In this document: piece after piece, positions 1-6,948 of the stretch
How the letters are laid out: each line of letters opens with the position of its first letter
Numbering within the stretch: position 1 is the stretch's first letter
DNA from: Ignavibacteria bacterium
GTDB lineage: Bacteria; Bacteroidota; Ignavibacteria; Tepidaquicellales; OLB5
DNA length: 7,171 nucleotides
Direction: 5' to 3'
NCBI GenBank assembly: GCA_030835005.1
Contig: JAUQWT010000081.1
Span: forward strand, 1-7,171
Translations under genes and position numbers: made by a program
Notes under the pieces: model-generated
The model's database searches: none
Told to the model about the DNA's origin: nothing
Seen by the model: only the letters and a program-made list of their open reading frames with translations

Positions 1-769
1 ATTCCTTCCGGATTCTGTGACCATTCATAACTTTACAAGCAGTGAGCATATAAAGATCTCAAACTTGCTAACTCACACTTCTGGTCTTCCCAGGCTGCCC
101 TCTAATCTGATGACAGACCCGAAGACAGATAAAAAAGATCCATACAAAAATTACACTGCATCAGAACTGTATAACTTTATCAATAATTATATACTGGAGC
201 GCGAACCCGGAACAAGATATGAATATTCAAATCTTGGCATGGGACTGCTTGGGCATTTGGAATCACGCGCCTCGGGAATGAGCTATGAACAATTGCTTCA
301 TTACTATATACTTGACTCTCTTGGAATGAACTGGACGGGGATTACTCTGTCACCCGAAATGTCAAAAAACCTGGCAAAGGGTTACACAGAAAAAGGTGAA
401 CCATCCGGTAATTGGAATTTCCAGGTGCTTGAAGGCGCAGGCGCAATAAGATCAAACATCAAAGACATGCTGAAGTATCTTGCTTTCAATATGGGCAAGA
501 CCGATACCATGCATTTTAAGGAAGCCTTGGAGATAATGCAGAAACGCAGATTTGATACCGATATGCCTGGAGTATATGTTGGTACGGGCTGGCATATTTC
601 AGAAACAGGCGGCGGCAAACAGGTGATATGGCATAATGGCGGTACCGGCGGTTATACAAGCTACATCGCATTCATGCCGGAAACCGGCGCGGGAGTTGTG
701 GTGCTCTCTAACCAGGCAAGCCCGGTTGACCAGGTAGGGATTGAAATAATGCGGTATTTGAACAGGTAA
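1..769 (+). CDS. Serine hydrolase, beta-lactamase/penicillin-binding-protein-like family (5'-truncated by window edge)
   Basis: C-terminal 255 codons of a class C beta-lactamase-like serine hydrolase (Pfam Beta-lactamase, PF00144 type). The frame is open to the left edge (first full codon at 2-4). A GTG at 17 exists but is not the true start, because the catalytic SxxK motif of the family must lie upstream of the window. Visible family marks are the LLTHTSGLP segment near the left end, the YSN motif (224-232; YxN, catalytic tyrosine) and the HNGGTGG box (632-652), which replaces the KTG triad, followed by a typical FMPETGAGVVVLSN strand. The protein ends shortly after this fold at MRYLNR, with no sorting domain, unlike the second hydrolase in the window. 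Members include esterases, D-aminopeptidases and penicillin-binding proteins, so the substrate cannot be told. Export is likely but unseen. The SDR gene begins 12 bp downstream in the same frame, suggesting co-transcription. Confidence 0.93.
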   Translation, partial: FLPDSVTIHNFTSSEHIKISNLLTHTSGLPRLPSNLMTDPKTDKKDPYKNYTASELYNFINNYILEREPGTRYEYSNLGMGLLGHLESRASGMSYEQLLHYYILDSLGMNWTGITLSPEMSKNLAKGYTEKGEPSGNWNFQVLEGAGAIRSNIKDMLKYLAFNMGKTDTMHFKEALEIMQKRRFDTDMPGVYVGTGWHISETGGGKQVIWHNGGTGGYTSYIAFMPETGAGVVVLSNQASPVDQVGIEIMRYLNR

Positions 770-781
770 AATAACAGATCA

Positions 782-1663
782 TTGTCAGGAATTTTAATTA
801 CAGGCGTATCAGGGTATTTGGGCCCTTATTTATGCAGAGAACTTGCAGGCAAGAATGATGTTTATGGAATTTACAATAAACATCCTGTTGAATATGATGG
901 AATCAAGAGCATTAATTGCGATCTGACGGACTTTAAAGAGCTCTCAATAATATTTGACCGGGTGAAACCCGATGTTGTTTATCATCTCGCATCGGTAACA
1001 CCAACCCGTATTACTGACGAGTCAGATGGTTTTGTTGAGTTCTTTAACCGGGAAGTAACTGCAGAAATTGCACGGCAATGCGCAAAACATAATACTCTCA
1101 TGATTTACACTTCTACAGATCTGGTTTATGATGAAGGTACAGGGATAGAAGAAAATTCCGGGAAACTTGCGCCTAAAACCATTTATGCAAAAACAAAGCT
1201 GCTTGGTGAAGAGTCTGTAAGAAAATATGCCCAAAAATACTTTATTCTTAGAACTGCGCTTGTTTATGGCTTCACACTTTCTTCATATACATCATTTTTT
1301 GATATTTCTTACCGTGCAATGGCAAAAGGTGAATCTGTTAACGCATTTTTTGACCAGTACAGGAATCCGATATACACGGAAGACGCTGCTGCAATACTTG
1401 CAGAGCTTCCTGCAAAATACAAAAACAACGATACGATCAATTTCTGCGGATACGAGTTTTTATCAAGATACGAAATGTGTTTAATGATGGCAGAAGAATT
1501 CGGGTTTGATCCGGGGCTGATAAAAAAAGTAAGCTGTAAAGAACTTACAGCTTACCCAATGGTGATGAAAATAGGAATGAAATATGAAAAGATGAAGCTG
1601 TTTGAATTTAAAACAAGATCTTACAGGGAGGCCATGAAAAGATCAAGATCATTTATTATTTAA
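782..1663 (+). CDS. RmlD-like extended short-chain dehydrogenase/reductase (NAD-dependent epimerase/dehydratase family)
   Basis: 293-aa cytoplasmic NAD(P)-dependent sugar-nucleotide-type reductase or epimerase. The Rossmann glycine motif GVSGYLG lies at residues 8-14 (G8, G11, G14). CDLTD (46-50) fits the adenine-binding acidic site, YHLAS (67-71) follows beta-4, and STDLVYD (111-117) is very like the STD-Y-VFD segment of RmlD. The catalytic pair is Y135-xxx-K139 in YAKTK, followed by LRTALVYG (156-163) and the NPIYTEDAA segment (195-203). Length and motif order match dTDP-4-dehydrorhamnose reductase (RmlD), but no rmlA, rmlB or rmlC lies nearby, so the substrate is open. The start is TTG at 782: only four codons separate it from an in-frame stop (767-769, also the stop of the upstream gene), and any later start would break the glycine motif. 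No convincing ribosome binding site is visible. The 3' end overlaps the convergent hydrolase gene by 8 bp. Confidence 0.92.
   Translation: MSGILITGVSGYLGPYLCRELAGKNDVYGIYNKHPVEYDGIKSINCDLTDFKELSIIFDRVKPDVVYHLASVTPTRITDESDGFVEFFNREVTAEIARQCAKHNTLMIYTSTDLVYDEGTGIEENSGKLAPKTIYAKTKLLGEESVRKYAQKYFILRTALVYGFTLSSYTSFFDISYRAMAKGESVNAFFDQYRNPIYTEDAAAILAELPAKYKNNDTINFCGYEFLSRYEMCLMMAEEFGFDPGLIKKVSCKELTAYPMVMKIGMKYEKMKLFEFKTRSYREAMKRSRSFII
1522..1555 (-). terminator. Intrinsic terminator for the - strand hydrolase, embedded in the SDR coding sequence
   Basis: A perfect inverted repeat with 11-bp arms (1529-1539 and 1545-1555) encloses a 5-nt loop (1540-1544). Read on the - strand, the hairpin is followed directly by seven T (1528-1522), the classic factor-independent layout. 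It begins about 100 nt beyond the stop codon of the - strand hydrolase. On the + strand no T-run follows it, so it should act in one direction only. It encodes SDR residues about 247-258 (IKKVSCKELTAY). The stem is modest in GC content (4 of 11 pairs), so efficiency is uncertain, but chance occurrence of such arms plus the T-run at this place is unlikely. Confidence 0.75.
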
Positions 1664-3080
1664 CTAAAGCCATTTTCATAGTTTTACTGCTGTTATACTC
1701 TGCCGAAACTAATTCAAGCCTGTAAAAGTAGATACCGCTGGCAAAATTACCGGCATTCCACACAGCACTGTATGAGCCTCCTGAAACAGACTTGCTGAAT
1801 ATGACATCAACCGCTCTTCCGCCTGCATCAAAGACGCTAAGTTTTGCATCCAGATTACCAGTAACCGGTGGAATATCAAACGAAATGTTAGTTGAAGGAT
1901 TAAACGGATTTGGATAGTTCTGGTGCAACTGAAAATTAAGAGGCACTCCGTTTGAGTTTGAAAGTATTCCAATCGGGTTGAATGCAAATACAGTTCCCAA
2001 AAATTCAGCGGCTATCTGTCCTGTATTAAGATCCCGGTTCATCATCAATGTCATACAAATACTATCTGTTGGGCTGTATATCGCCACTGTAGAATGCCCG
2101 AACGAATTGCCGGCATGGCCCCAGCATGTTCGCCCATCAATATTATAGCGCATTGTGCCAAGTCCGTATCCATTTGCACCTGATATAGATGCGCTGACAA
2201 AAGTGAGCATTTGAGTTAAAGATGCCTGGTTCAGGATCTGGCCGGTATAAAGAGCCTTGCTCCATTTTATCATATTTAGCGGTCTGGATATCACTCCCCC
2301 TGCTCCCATAGTTGAACTCACTAAAGCAGTCCTTGGATAAATAGAAATATCAGTTAACACACCTCCCAACACCGCCCAGCCGTGAACAAAAGGGGCGTTA
2401 ATGGTATCTTCGAGTTCAATCCCTGATTCATTCATGTCAAGCGGATCAAAGAATCTTGTGCGAAATAAAGATGAAAGGCTGCTCCCTGTAATTTGTCTGA
2501 TTATGATGGCAAGGATAATATAATTTGTGTTTGAATATCTCCAGCCTCCTCCGGGGGCAAAATACGGTGCTAAAACATAACCGCCGGTCAAAACCTCTTC
2601 AAGAGCCCAGTATCTTGCAAGATTATTGTTAAGAGCATTATTGAACGCAGGATTATCAGTAAAATTATAAATGCCGCTGGAATGGTTCAAAAGCTGCCTG
2701 ATAGTAATTCTTCCGTTGATGTTAGGATACTGAGGGAGCCATGTTCCGATCGAATCGGTAAGACTCAGGCTGTCTTCTTCAACAAGCTGGAGAGTTAATG
2801 CAGCCATAAAATTCTTTGTTATGCTTCCGCAATCAAAAGTAATATCAGAAGTAATATTTACGCCAGGGTGCGATATTCCTGCAGTCCCAAACCATTCCCC
2901 TTGTCCCGGCACATTCACGGCCGCAGAAATGCCGACAAGGGCATAGTTAAATTTCACCTGTTCAAGTTTAGTCTGTAATTTTCTTGCATATGCAGTGTCA
3001 AATTCAGCAAAGGAACTATTTGTTATTAAAGCAATAGTTAGTATTGGGACTAGTATAATACTATAAATAAGTTTTTTCAA
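1656..3080 (-). CDS. Secreted beta-lactamase-family serine hydrolase with T9SS type A C-terminal sorting domain
   Basis: 474-aa exported serine hydrolase. Residues 1-25 form a Sec signal peptide (KK, hydrophobic core, cleavage after SFA). The catalytic domain spans about 30-365: SxxK is S86-I-T-K89, the YxN motif is Y182-S-N184, and an HAG triad (H322-A-G324) stands in for KTG. LLNHSSG (130-136) is the usual LLTHTSG block. Residues about 383-474 are a secretion domain: FQLHQNYPNPFNPSTNISF, a GRAVDV turn, ASGIYFYRL, and a basic C-terminus ending in LVK, typical of T9SS/Por-secreted FCB proteins. Secretion to the cell surface or medium is therefore expected. The substrate is unknown (esterase, peptidase or amidase). 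The start is TTG at 3080, chosen because it puts KK at the head of the signal peptide. The open frame continues 44 codons further upstream into an FG-GAP remnant. The 3' end overlaps the convergent SDR gene by 8 bp. Confidence 0.93.
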   Translation of the reverse strand: MKKLIYSIILVPILTIALITNSSFAEFDTAYARKLQTKLEQVKFNYALVGISAAVNVPGQGEWFGTAGISHPGVNITSDITFDCGSITKNFMAALTLQLVEEDSLSLTDSIGTWLPQYPNINGRITIRQLLNHSSGIYNFTDNPAFNNALNNNLARYWALEEVLTGGYVLAPYFAPGGGWRYSNTNYIILAIIIRQITGSSLSSLFRTRFFDPLDMNESGIELEDTINAPFVHGWAVLGGVLTDISIYPRTALVSSTMGAGGVISRPLNMIKWSKALYTGQILNQASLTQMLTFVSASISGANGYGLGTMRYNIDGRTCWGHAGNSFGHSTVAIYSPTDSICMTLMMNRDLNTGQIAAEFLGTVFAFNPIGILSNSNGVPLNFQLHQNYPNPFNPSTNISFDIPPVTGNLDAKLSVFDAGGRAVDVIFSKSVSGGSYSAVWNAGNFASGIYFYRLELVSAEYNSSKTMKMALVK

Positions 3081-3098
3081 TTGAAGTAGTTTAGTTTC

Positions 3099-3299
3099 CG
3101 CAGTAAAGTAAAGATCGAGGAGATTATCGCCGTTGAAGTCAGCTGCCTTTATGCCGATGCCCTCTCCGATAGTTCCCGGCGGCAGAATGCCGGCGGTCCT
3201 CTCCTCGAAAAATTAATATCCTGCATTAATCAAAAAAACTGCCGAGTATTTGGCAGAAGAAACTGCAGAGTTGAGATCTTCCTGATTATCTGCTCCTGA
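3099..3299 (-). pseudogene. Broken FG-GAP/VCBS-repeat remnant, in frame with the downstream hydrolase
   Basis: Translating the - strand in the hydrolase frame gives about 66 codons that read like a fragment of an FG-GAP/VCBS beta-propeller protein. The first part (3216-3299) includes AVFLINAGY, then a TAA at 3213-3215, then FFEERTAGILPPG, and then GEGIGIKAADFNGDNLLDLYFT (about 3102-3164; split here as GEGIGIKAAD and FNGDNLLDLYFT). The DFNGDNLLDL stretch is the family's calcium-binding DxNxDxxxDL signature, and FFEERT matches the usual 'F-x-[ED]-x-T' link between repeats. A TGA (3300-3302) closes the frame at the upstream end. There is no start codon or signal peptide for a full protein, so this looks like a decayed piece of a larger gene. 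Positions about 3115-3207 are near 60% GC by hand count, clearly above the flanks. The upstream AT-rich half is less certain. Chance resemblance cannot be ruled out without a profile search. Confidence 0.55.
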
Positions 3300-3425
3300 T
3301 CAGCAGTGTAATTTGCTTAATAATCTGTTCTAAGACTGCTCAACAATTACATTCAAATTTAATTGAATATTCGGTGGCAAATCAAATAAATGTTTTTTTA
3401 TTCTTAGATTTCATATATTGTGAAA

Positions 3426-3458
3426 TTGCCCTCAATGATACGATAAATCGTATATTTT
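3426..3458 (+). promoter_or_regulatory. Candidate Bacteroidota-type promoter for the 514-aa gene
   Basis: TTG at 3426-3428 and TATATTTT at 3451-3458 are separated by 22 nt. This resembles the published Bacteroidota/Flavobacterium pattern (TTG, 17-23 nt, TAnnTTTG), with the final G replaced by T. It would place the transcription start some 25 nt ahead of the ATG at 3490. The short 5' leader lacks a Shine-Dalgarno sequence, as is common in this phylum. In such AT-rich DNA a chance match is quite possible. Confidence 0.35.
3438..3453. promoter_or_regulatory. Palindromic candidate operator (ATACGAT-AA-ATCGTAT)
   Basis: A perfect inverted repeat with 7-bp arms (3438-3444, 3447-3453) and a 2-nt centre lies between the two candidate promoter elements and overlaps the start of the downstream one. 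That position suits a dimeric repressor. The loop is too short for a stable RNA hairpin, which favours a DNA-binding site. It ends 36 bp before the ATG at 3490. No regulator gene is visible in the window, so the binding protein is unknown. Confidence 0.35.
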
Positions 3459-3489
3459 ACTACAAAATTCAACATTTTATTAAAATTCA

Positions 3490-5034
3490 ATGAAGGCAAA
3501 TGATTCGCTTTACCAGCTCATCCACTCCCTGAACAAGACCGAAAAAACTTATTTTCGCAAGTTCGCAAAGCGCTTTAATGGCGGGAACGACAGCACTTAC
3601 CTGAAACTCTTCGATTCTCTGCATTTAAAGAGGCCCAATGGTTCTTACTCAGAAAAAGATATTAAGGCCAAATTCTGTAATGAGAAATTTATCCGCCAGC
3701 TTCCAGTAACCAAAAACTATCTGTTCAGCAATATTTTGAAATCACTCACTCAGTATTATGAAGAAGATAATATCGACCTAAAGCTGAGCGGGCTTATCAG
3801 TGCTGCAGGAGTACTTTATAAGAAGGAATTGTTCAAAGCTTGCTTAACGGTTACTTCCAGGGCCAAACAGCTTGCTGAAAAATTTCAGAAAGACATAAAA
3901 CTCCTGGAGCTGATCCATATGGAGCGTCTTGCGCTGAGAGTTTATTCATCGTTAAATCTATCAAGCAGCGCTCTACTCAAGAATTATGATGAAGAGATCG
4001 AAATAGTAAAAAGGCTTGAAAATGTTAGCCGCTATAAAAAAATATTCGATGAACTAATAATTCTTGCTACTGCAAAAGGGCCGGCAAAGAATGAAACTGA
4101 GAGACAGGCATTTAATGATATTTTGAACATGCCGCTGGTAAAAGATGAAACAAGGGCAATATGCCTGCAGTCTCAAATAGTGTTTCATCAGATCAGGTGT
4201 TTTGCCCTCAAGCTTCTGAACAGGGCAGATGAGTCTTGCAAACATGGCACAGAAGTCATAAGGCTGATCGAAGGCATTGATAGCGGTAAAAAGATCTACC
4301 CCTATGATTATTTGGTTGCTCTCCAGAACATGGTAATTCCGGGGAAAAGTGAAAATATGAGAATCAGGTCGGACGAATGCCTTCAAAAACTAAAAAATGA
4401 ACAAGACAACCTGCTTACGGACTCGCCCTCAAAAGTAAGGATTTTCCTGAAATTAAGGACATTATCTTGTGAAATAAATCTAAACATGGCCGCAGGAGAA
4501 TATGCTGCAAACGAAAAACTGATCGATGAAATGCTCAGTCTTTCATCCAAGAATACAGGAGACACATTTCGTGATGAAGAAGTTGTATCACATCTCATTG
4601 CGGCAATAAACTATTTTGGGTTAAGCCAGTATGAAAAATCTATTTATTATATAAATAAGATCTATAATTCCAGCTCATATCCTTTACGGGAAGATATGCT
4701 TAGAGCCTGCAGGCTTTTCAAGCCGATCATACATTTTGAGCTTGGCAATTTCGAATCTCTTGATTACTACCTCGTATCAACTTACGGATATCTTAAAAAG
4801 CGAAATCTGATCAAGAAAACAGAAAGGATCATGATAAATTTGTTAAAGAAACTTCAGAACATTTCTGATCCTGCGAAATACAGGGCTGCAATGATAAGTG
4901 CCCGCATGGAACTTGAAGCCAGCAATGAGATTGATTCATTTGGTCCATTCGATGTTCTCGCGTGGATAGAAAGCAAGCTGAGCGGTATTTCATATCCGGA
5001 GGCAATAAAGAACAACTATCTGAAATCTATCTAA
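3490..5034 (+). CDS. Conserved-looking hypothetical helical-repeat protein, 514 aa
   Basis: I do not recognise a named family with certainty. The protein starts at ATG 3490, lacks a signal peptide or membrane segment, and so is probably cytoplasmic. It looks almost wholly alpha-helical, rich in Lys, Glu and Leu, with successive amphipathic helices of the kind seen in TPR-like solenoids. No canonical TPR consensus can be confirmed by eye. The N-terminus, SLNKTEKTYFRKFAKR (13-28), then STYLKLFDSL (35-44) and a stretch around KNYLFSNILKSL (75-86), resembles the opening of uncharacterised Bacteroidota proteins that begin 'LsksEKryFkkfa...YlkLFd', recalled from general knowledge and not searched. 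No catalytic motif is visible. A protein-interaction or regulatory role would be a guess. It lies 84 bp upstream of the DUF1549/DUF1553 gene on the same strand and may or may not share its transcript. Confidence 0.85.
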   Translation: MKANDSLYQLIHSLNKTEKTYFRKFAKRFNGGNDSTYLKLFDSLHLKRPNGSYSEKDIKAKFCNEKFIRQLPVTKNYLFSNILKSLTQYYEEDNIDLKLSGLISAAGVLYKKELFKACLTVTSRAKQLAEKFQKDIKLLELIHMERLALRVYSSLNLSSSALLKNYDEEIEIVKRLENVSRYKKIFDELIILATAKGPAKNETERQAFNDILNMPLVKDETRAICLQSQIVFHQIRCFALKLLNRADESCKHGTEVIRLIEGIDSGKKIYPYDYLVALQNMVIPGKSENMRIRSDECLQKLKNEQDNLLTDSPSKVRIFLKLRTLSCEINLNMAAGEYAANEKLIDEMLSLSSKNTGDTFRDEEVVSHLIAAINYFGLSQYEKSIYYINKIYNSSSYPLREDMLRACRLFKPIIHFELGNFESLDYYLVSTYGYLKKRNLIKKTERIMINLLKKLQNISDPAKYRAAMISARMELEASNEIDSFGPFDVLAWIESKLSGISYPEAIKNNYLKSI

Positions 5035-5045
5035 CAGAAATTTGG

Positions 5046-5053
5046 CCACGTGG
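5046..5053. promoter_or_regulatory. 8-bp palindrome CCACGTGG in the gap before the DUF1549 gene
   Basis: A perfect CCACGTGG palindrome sits 12 bp after the stop of the 514-aa gene, within the 84-bp gap (5035-5118). It is flanked by TTTGG and AAAA, giving an imperfect longer dyad. It is GC-rich against AT-rich surroundings. It could be a protein-binding site or the core of a weak hairpin, but no T-run follows, so it is not a standard terminator. No clear promoter is seen in the rest of the gap. Confidence 0.2.
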
Positions 5054-5118
5054 AAAATTAAACCTTTGTTCACAATTTATGTCAAACATGAAAGTGAATC
5101 AAAATATGCTAAAAATTG

Positions 5119-6933
5119 ATGAATAATAGAAACAAATTTGTTTTTTTGGGGTATCTAACTCTACTTGCGGTATTATCGCTTGTTTTAGCACTTAATGCAG
5201 ATTCGGGCGAATCCAGGCTCAGTTCTGGTGACATTGACCGGATGATAATGAGCAAATGGAGCGAGAATAAGCTTGAACCATCTGCAAAATCAAGCGATGA
5301 AGATTTTCTTCGCAGATTGTTTCTTGATGTTTCAGGCAGGACTCCGAATGCCGAAGAAGTGAAGTCATTTCTGAATGACAATTCAAAAGACAAACGGGGA
5401 AAAAAGATAGATGAACTGCTATCCGGCGAAGAATATGGAAAGTATATGGCTGACAAGTGGATGCAGATACTATTTTCATATGATGCCAAACGTAAGGTGC
5501 AGGCTCCGGCATATAATCTGGTGAAAGAGGAGTTTTCTGAGGCATTCAATCAGAACAGGCCATACACAGAATTTGCATTTAAACTAATAAGTGCTCAGGG
5601 ATTTGTAACTTCAAATCCCTACGCACTATATATGGGCAGATTTGAGACTCCCGAAGATGCAGCCGGCAATGTTATGAAAATATTTACAGGCAGACAGATC
5701 CAATGCGCACAATGTCATAAGCATCCATATGAAAAGATCACACAGGAAGACTTCTACGGAGTGGCTTCTTTTTTTGCCAGGCGAAAAGTACTGCCTTTAT
5801 TAAAGAAAGATCAGGCGCAAAAGATTACCAATACTATTTCCAGGATGGAAAAACAGATAACGAAGGCCCGCGATAACGAAATGGATGCAAACACTGACGG
5901 TTCAAATGACATGAATGAAGAAATGATGAAAAAAGATGAACATAAAAATGTAAAGAAACAAAAGAAAGTAAAAAACAAGAATAACGGCCAGAGATACATC
6001 CCTCCACAATGGGCCATTGATAGCCTTAAGGCAAGAATGATCGATTCTGCTTTCAAGCCGGATCTTCTGGTATGGGATGCTGTAAACGGACAAATGACCT
6101 TCGAGGTTAAAGGTGAAAAGAGAACTGTTTACCCCAAGTATCTTGGAGGAGCTTCAGTTTCAAGTGATGCGGGAATTGACAGAAGAAGCCTTCTTGCTGA
6201 AAATATAACTGTTACAGAAAGCAAACAGTTAGCAAAAGCATTTGTAAACAGGTTCTGGAAGCATTTCTTTGGGTACGGTTTTGTGAATCCGGTTGATGAT
6301 TTCACCTCAAATGACCCCGGTACCAATCCCGAGTTATTGGAAAAGCTTGCTGATGAATTCATAACCAGTAATTTTGATATAAAGAGTTTATTCAGACTGA
6401 TATTAAATACTGAAGTTTACCAGTTATCATCTACTCCTAACATCACAAACAAAGATGACCATCAGTATTTCTCAAGGGCAGTCTTAAGACCAATGGATCC
6501 CATTCAGCTTTCTAACTCACTTCTCACAACAAGCGGATATTTAAACACGGGCGGGCTTAAGAACAAGTCCGATGAAGAGCTTGCAAAAATAAGGTTCAGG
6601 ATACTTCAGCTATTTATATATACTTTCGAAGATGACGAAATGAATGAAGCTGAGGATTTCTCGGGTACAATTACTCAGGCATTGTTAATGATGAACAGTG
6701 ATATCACAGAGAAGATAAGTGAAAAGAAAGCGGGTAATTTTATTGCACAAGTAATAAATAAAACCAAAGATTCCGAAGAAAGACTGGAACTGATATTCCT
6801 TAATACACTTGGCCGCTATCCAGGTGATGGTGAAAAGAACAAGTATCTTTCCGGAAATACTGATAGCGAAGATACTTACGAGAATATTCAATGGGCGCTG
6901 TTAAACAGCAGTGAATTTATATTTAATCACTAA
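5119..6933 (+). CDS. DUF1549/DUF1553 domain protein (PSCyt2-PSD1 type) with CxxCH motif
   Basis: 604-aa protein of the two-domain family first described in Planctomycetes. A hydrophobic segment at residues 7-27 is a signal peptide or N-terminal anchor. DUF1549 covers about 36-222: IDRMIMSKW, FLRRLFLDVSGRTPNAEEV (63-81), YGKYMADKW, then CAQCHKHPYEKITQEDFYG (196-214), the family hallmark with a CxxCH. Heme binding has not been shown for this motif. A Lys/Asp/Asn/Met-rich charged insert at about 228-290 precedes PPQW and the YPKYLGG segment. DUF1553 covers about 354-600: DRRSLLAE, AFVNRFWKHFFGYGFVNPVDDF (374-395), NPELLEKLADEF, YQLSS, FSRAVLRPMDPIQL. The separate N-terminal PSCyt1 cytochrome domain of many planctomycetal members is absent. 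ATG 5119 is preferred over TTG 5116 directly before it. A DUF1501 gene follows 15 bp downstream, the standard partner. Biochemical function is unknown. Confidence 0.93.
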   Translation: MNNRNKFVFLGYLTLLAVLSLVLALNADSGESRLSSGDIDRMIMSKWSENKLEPSAKSSDEDFLRRLFLDVSGRTPNAEEVKSFLNDNSKDKRGKKIDELLSGEEYGKYMADKWMQILFSYDAKRKVQAPAYNLVKEEFSEAFNQNRPYTEFAFKLISAQGFVTSNPYALYMGRFETPEDAAGNVMKIFTGRQIQCAQCHKHPYEKITQEDFYGVASFFARRKVLPLLKKDQAQKITNTISRMEKQITKARDNEMDANTDGSNDMNEEMMKKDEHKNVKKQKKVKNKNNGQRYIPPQWAIDSLKARMIDSAFKPDLLVWDAVNGQMTFEVKGEKRTVYPKYLGGASVSSDAGIDRRSLLAENITVTESKQLAKAFVNRFWKHFFGYGFVNPVDDFTSNDPGTNPELLEKLADEFITSNFDIKSLFRLILNTEVYQLSSTPNITNKDDHQYFSRAVLRPMDPIQLSNSLLTTSGYLNTGGLKNKSDEELAKIRFRILQLFIYTFEDDEMNEAEDFSGTITQALLMMNSDITEKISEKKAGNFIAQVINKTKDSEERLELIFLNTLGRYPGDGEKNKYLSGNTDSEDTYENIQWALLNSSEFIFNH

Positions 6934-6948
6934 AATTTTTATAATCAT

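Larger units (their letters stand above)
3300..3489. other. AT-rich intergenic region between divergent genes
   Basis: No coding signal is seen here on either strand. The sequence is very AT-rich, with a T7 run at about 3392-3398 and a 6-bp-arm inverted repeat (ATTCAA 3351-3356, TTGAAT 3363-3368). The part nearest 3490 holds the candidate promoter and palindrome listed separately. I could not find a convincing promoter for the - strand hydrolase, either here or in the remnant between this region and its start. Confidence 0.6.

Noticed and set aside
17..19. GTG as a genuine start for the first hydrolase.
   Set aside because: The frame is open to the window edge, and the family's SxxK catalytic motif would be missing from a protein starting here.
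1022..1484. Open frames inside the SDR gene on both strands.
   Set aside because: They show no recognisable motifs and overlap a gene with clear SDR motifs; they are frame shadows.
3232..3256. Hairpin on the - strand (CTGCC/GGCAG, 8-nt loop) followed by seven T, resembling a second terminator.
   Set aside because: The stem is only 5 bp, the segment lies in the putative FG-GAP remnant where it can be explained as coding sequence, and there is no - strand gene upstream for it to terminate.
3351..3368. ATTCAA/TTGAAT inverted repeat as an operator.
   Set aside because: Six-bp AT-rich arms are expected by chance in such AT-rich DNA, and no promoter element adjoins it.
5116..5118. TTG immediately before ATG as the start of the DUF1549/DUF1553 gene.
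   Set aside because: It adds one residue only; the adjacent ATG at 5119 is the more likely start.
5109..5549. 146-codon open frame on the - strand opposite the DUF1549 gene.
   Set aside because: Ser-rich antisense shadow of a well-supported domain, with no family signature.
5692..5720. Reading CAQCH in the DUF1549 protein as proof of a c-type cytochrome.
   Set aside because: The CxxCH is a conserved hallmark of DUF1549 itself, no cytochrome fold or distal ligand can be seen, and heme binding is not established from sequence.
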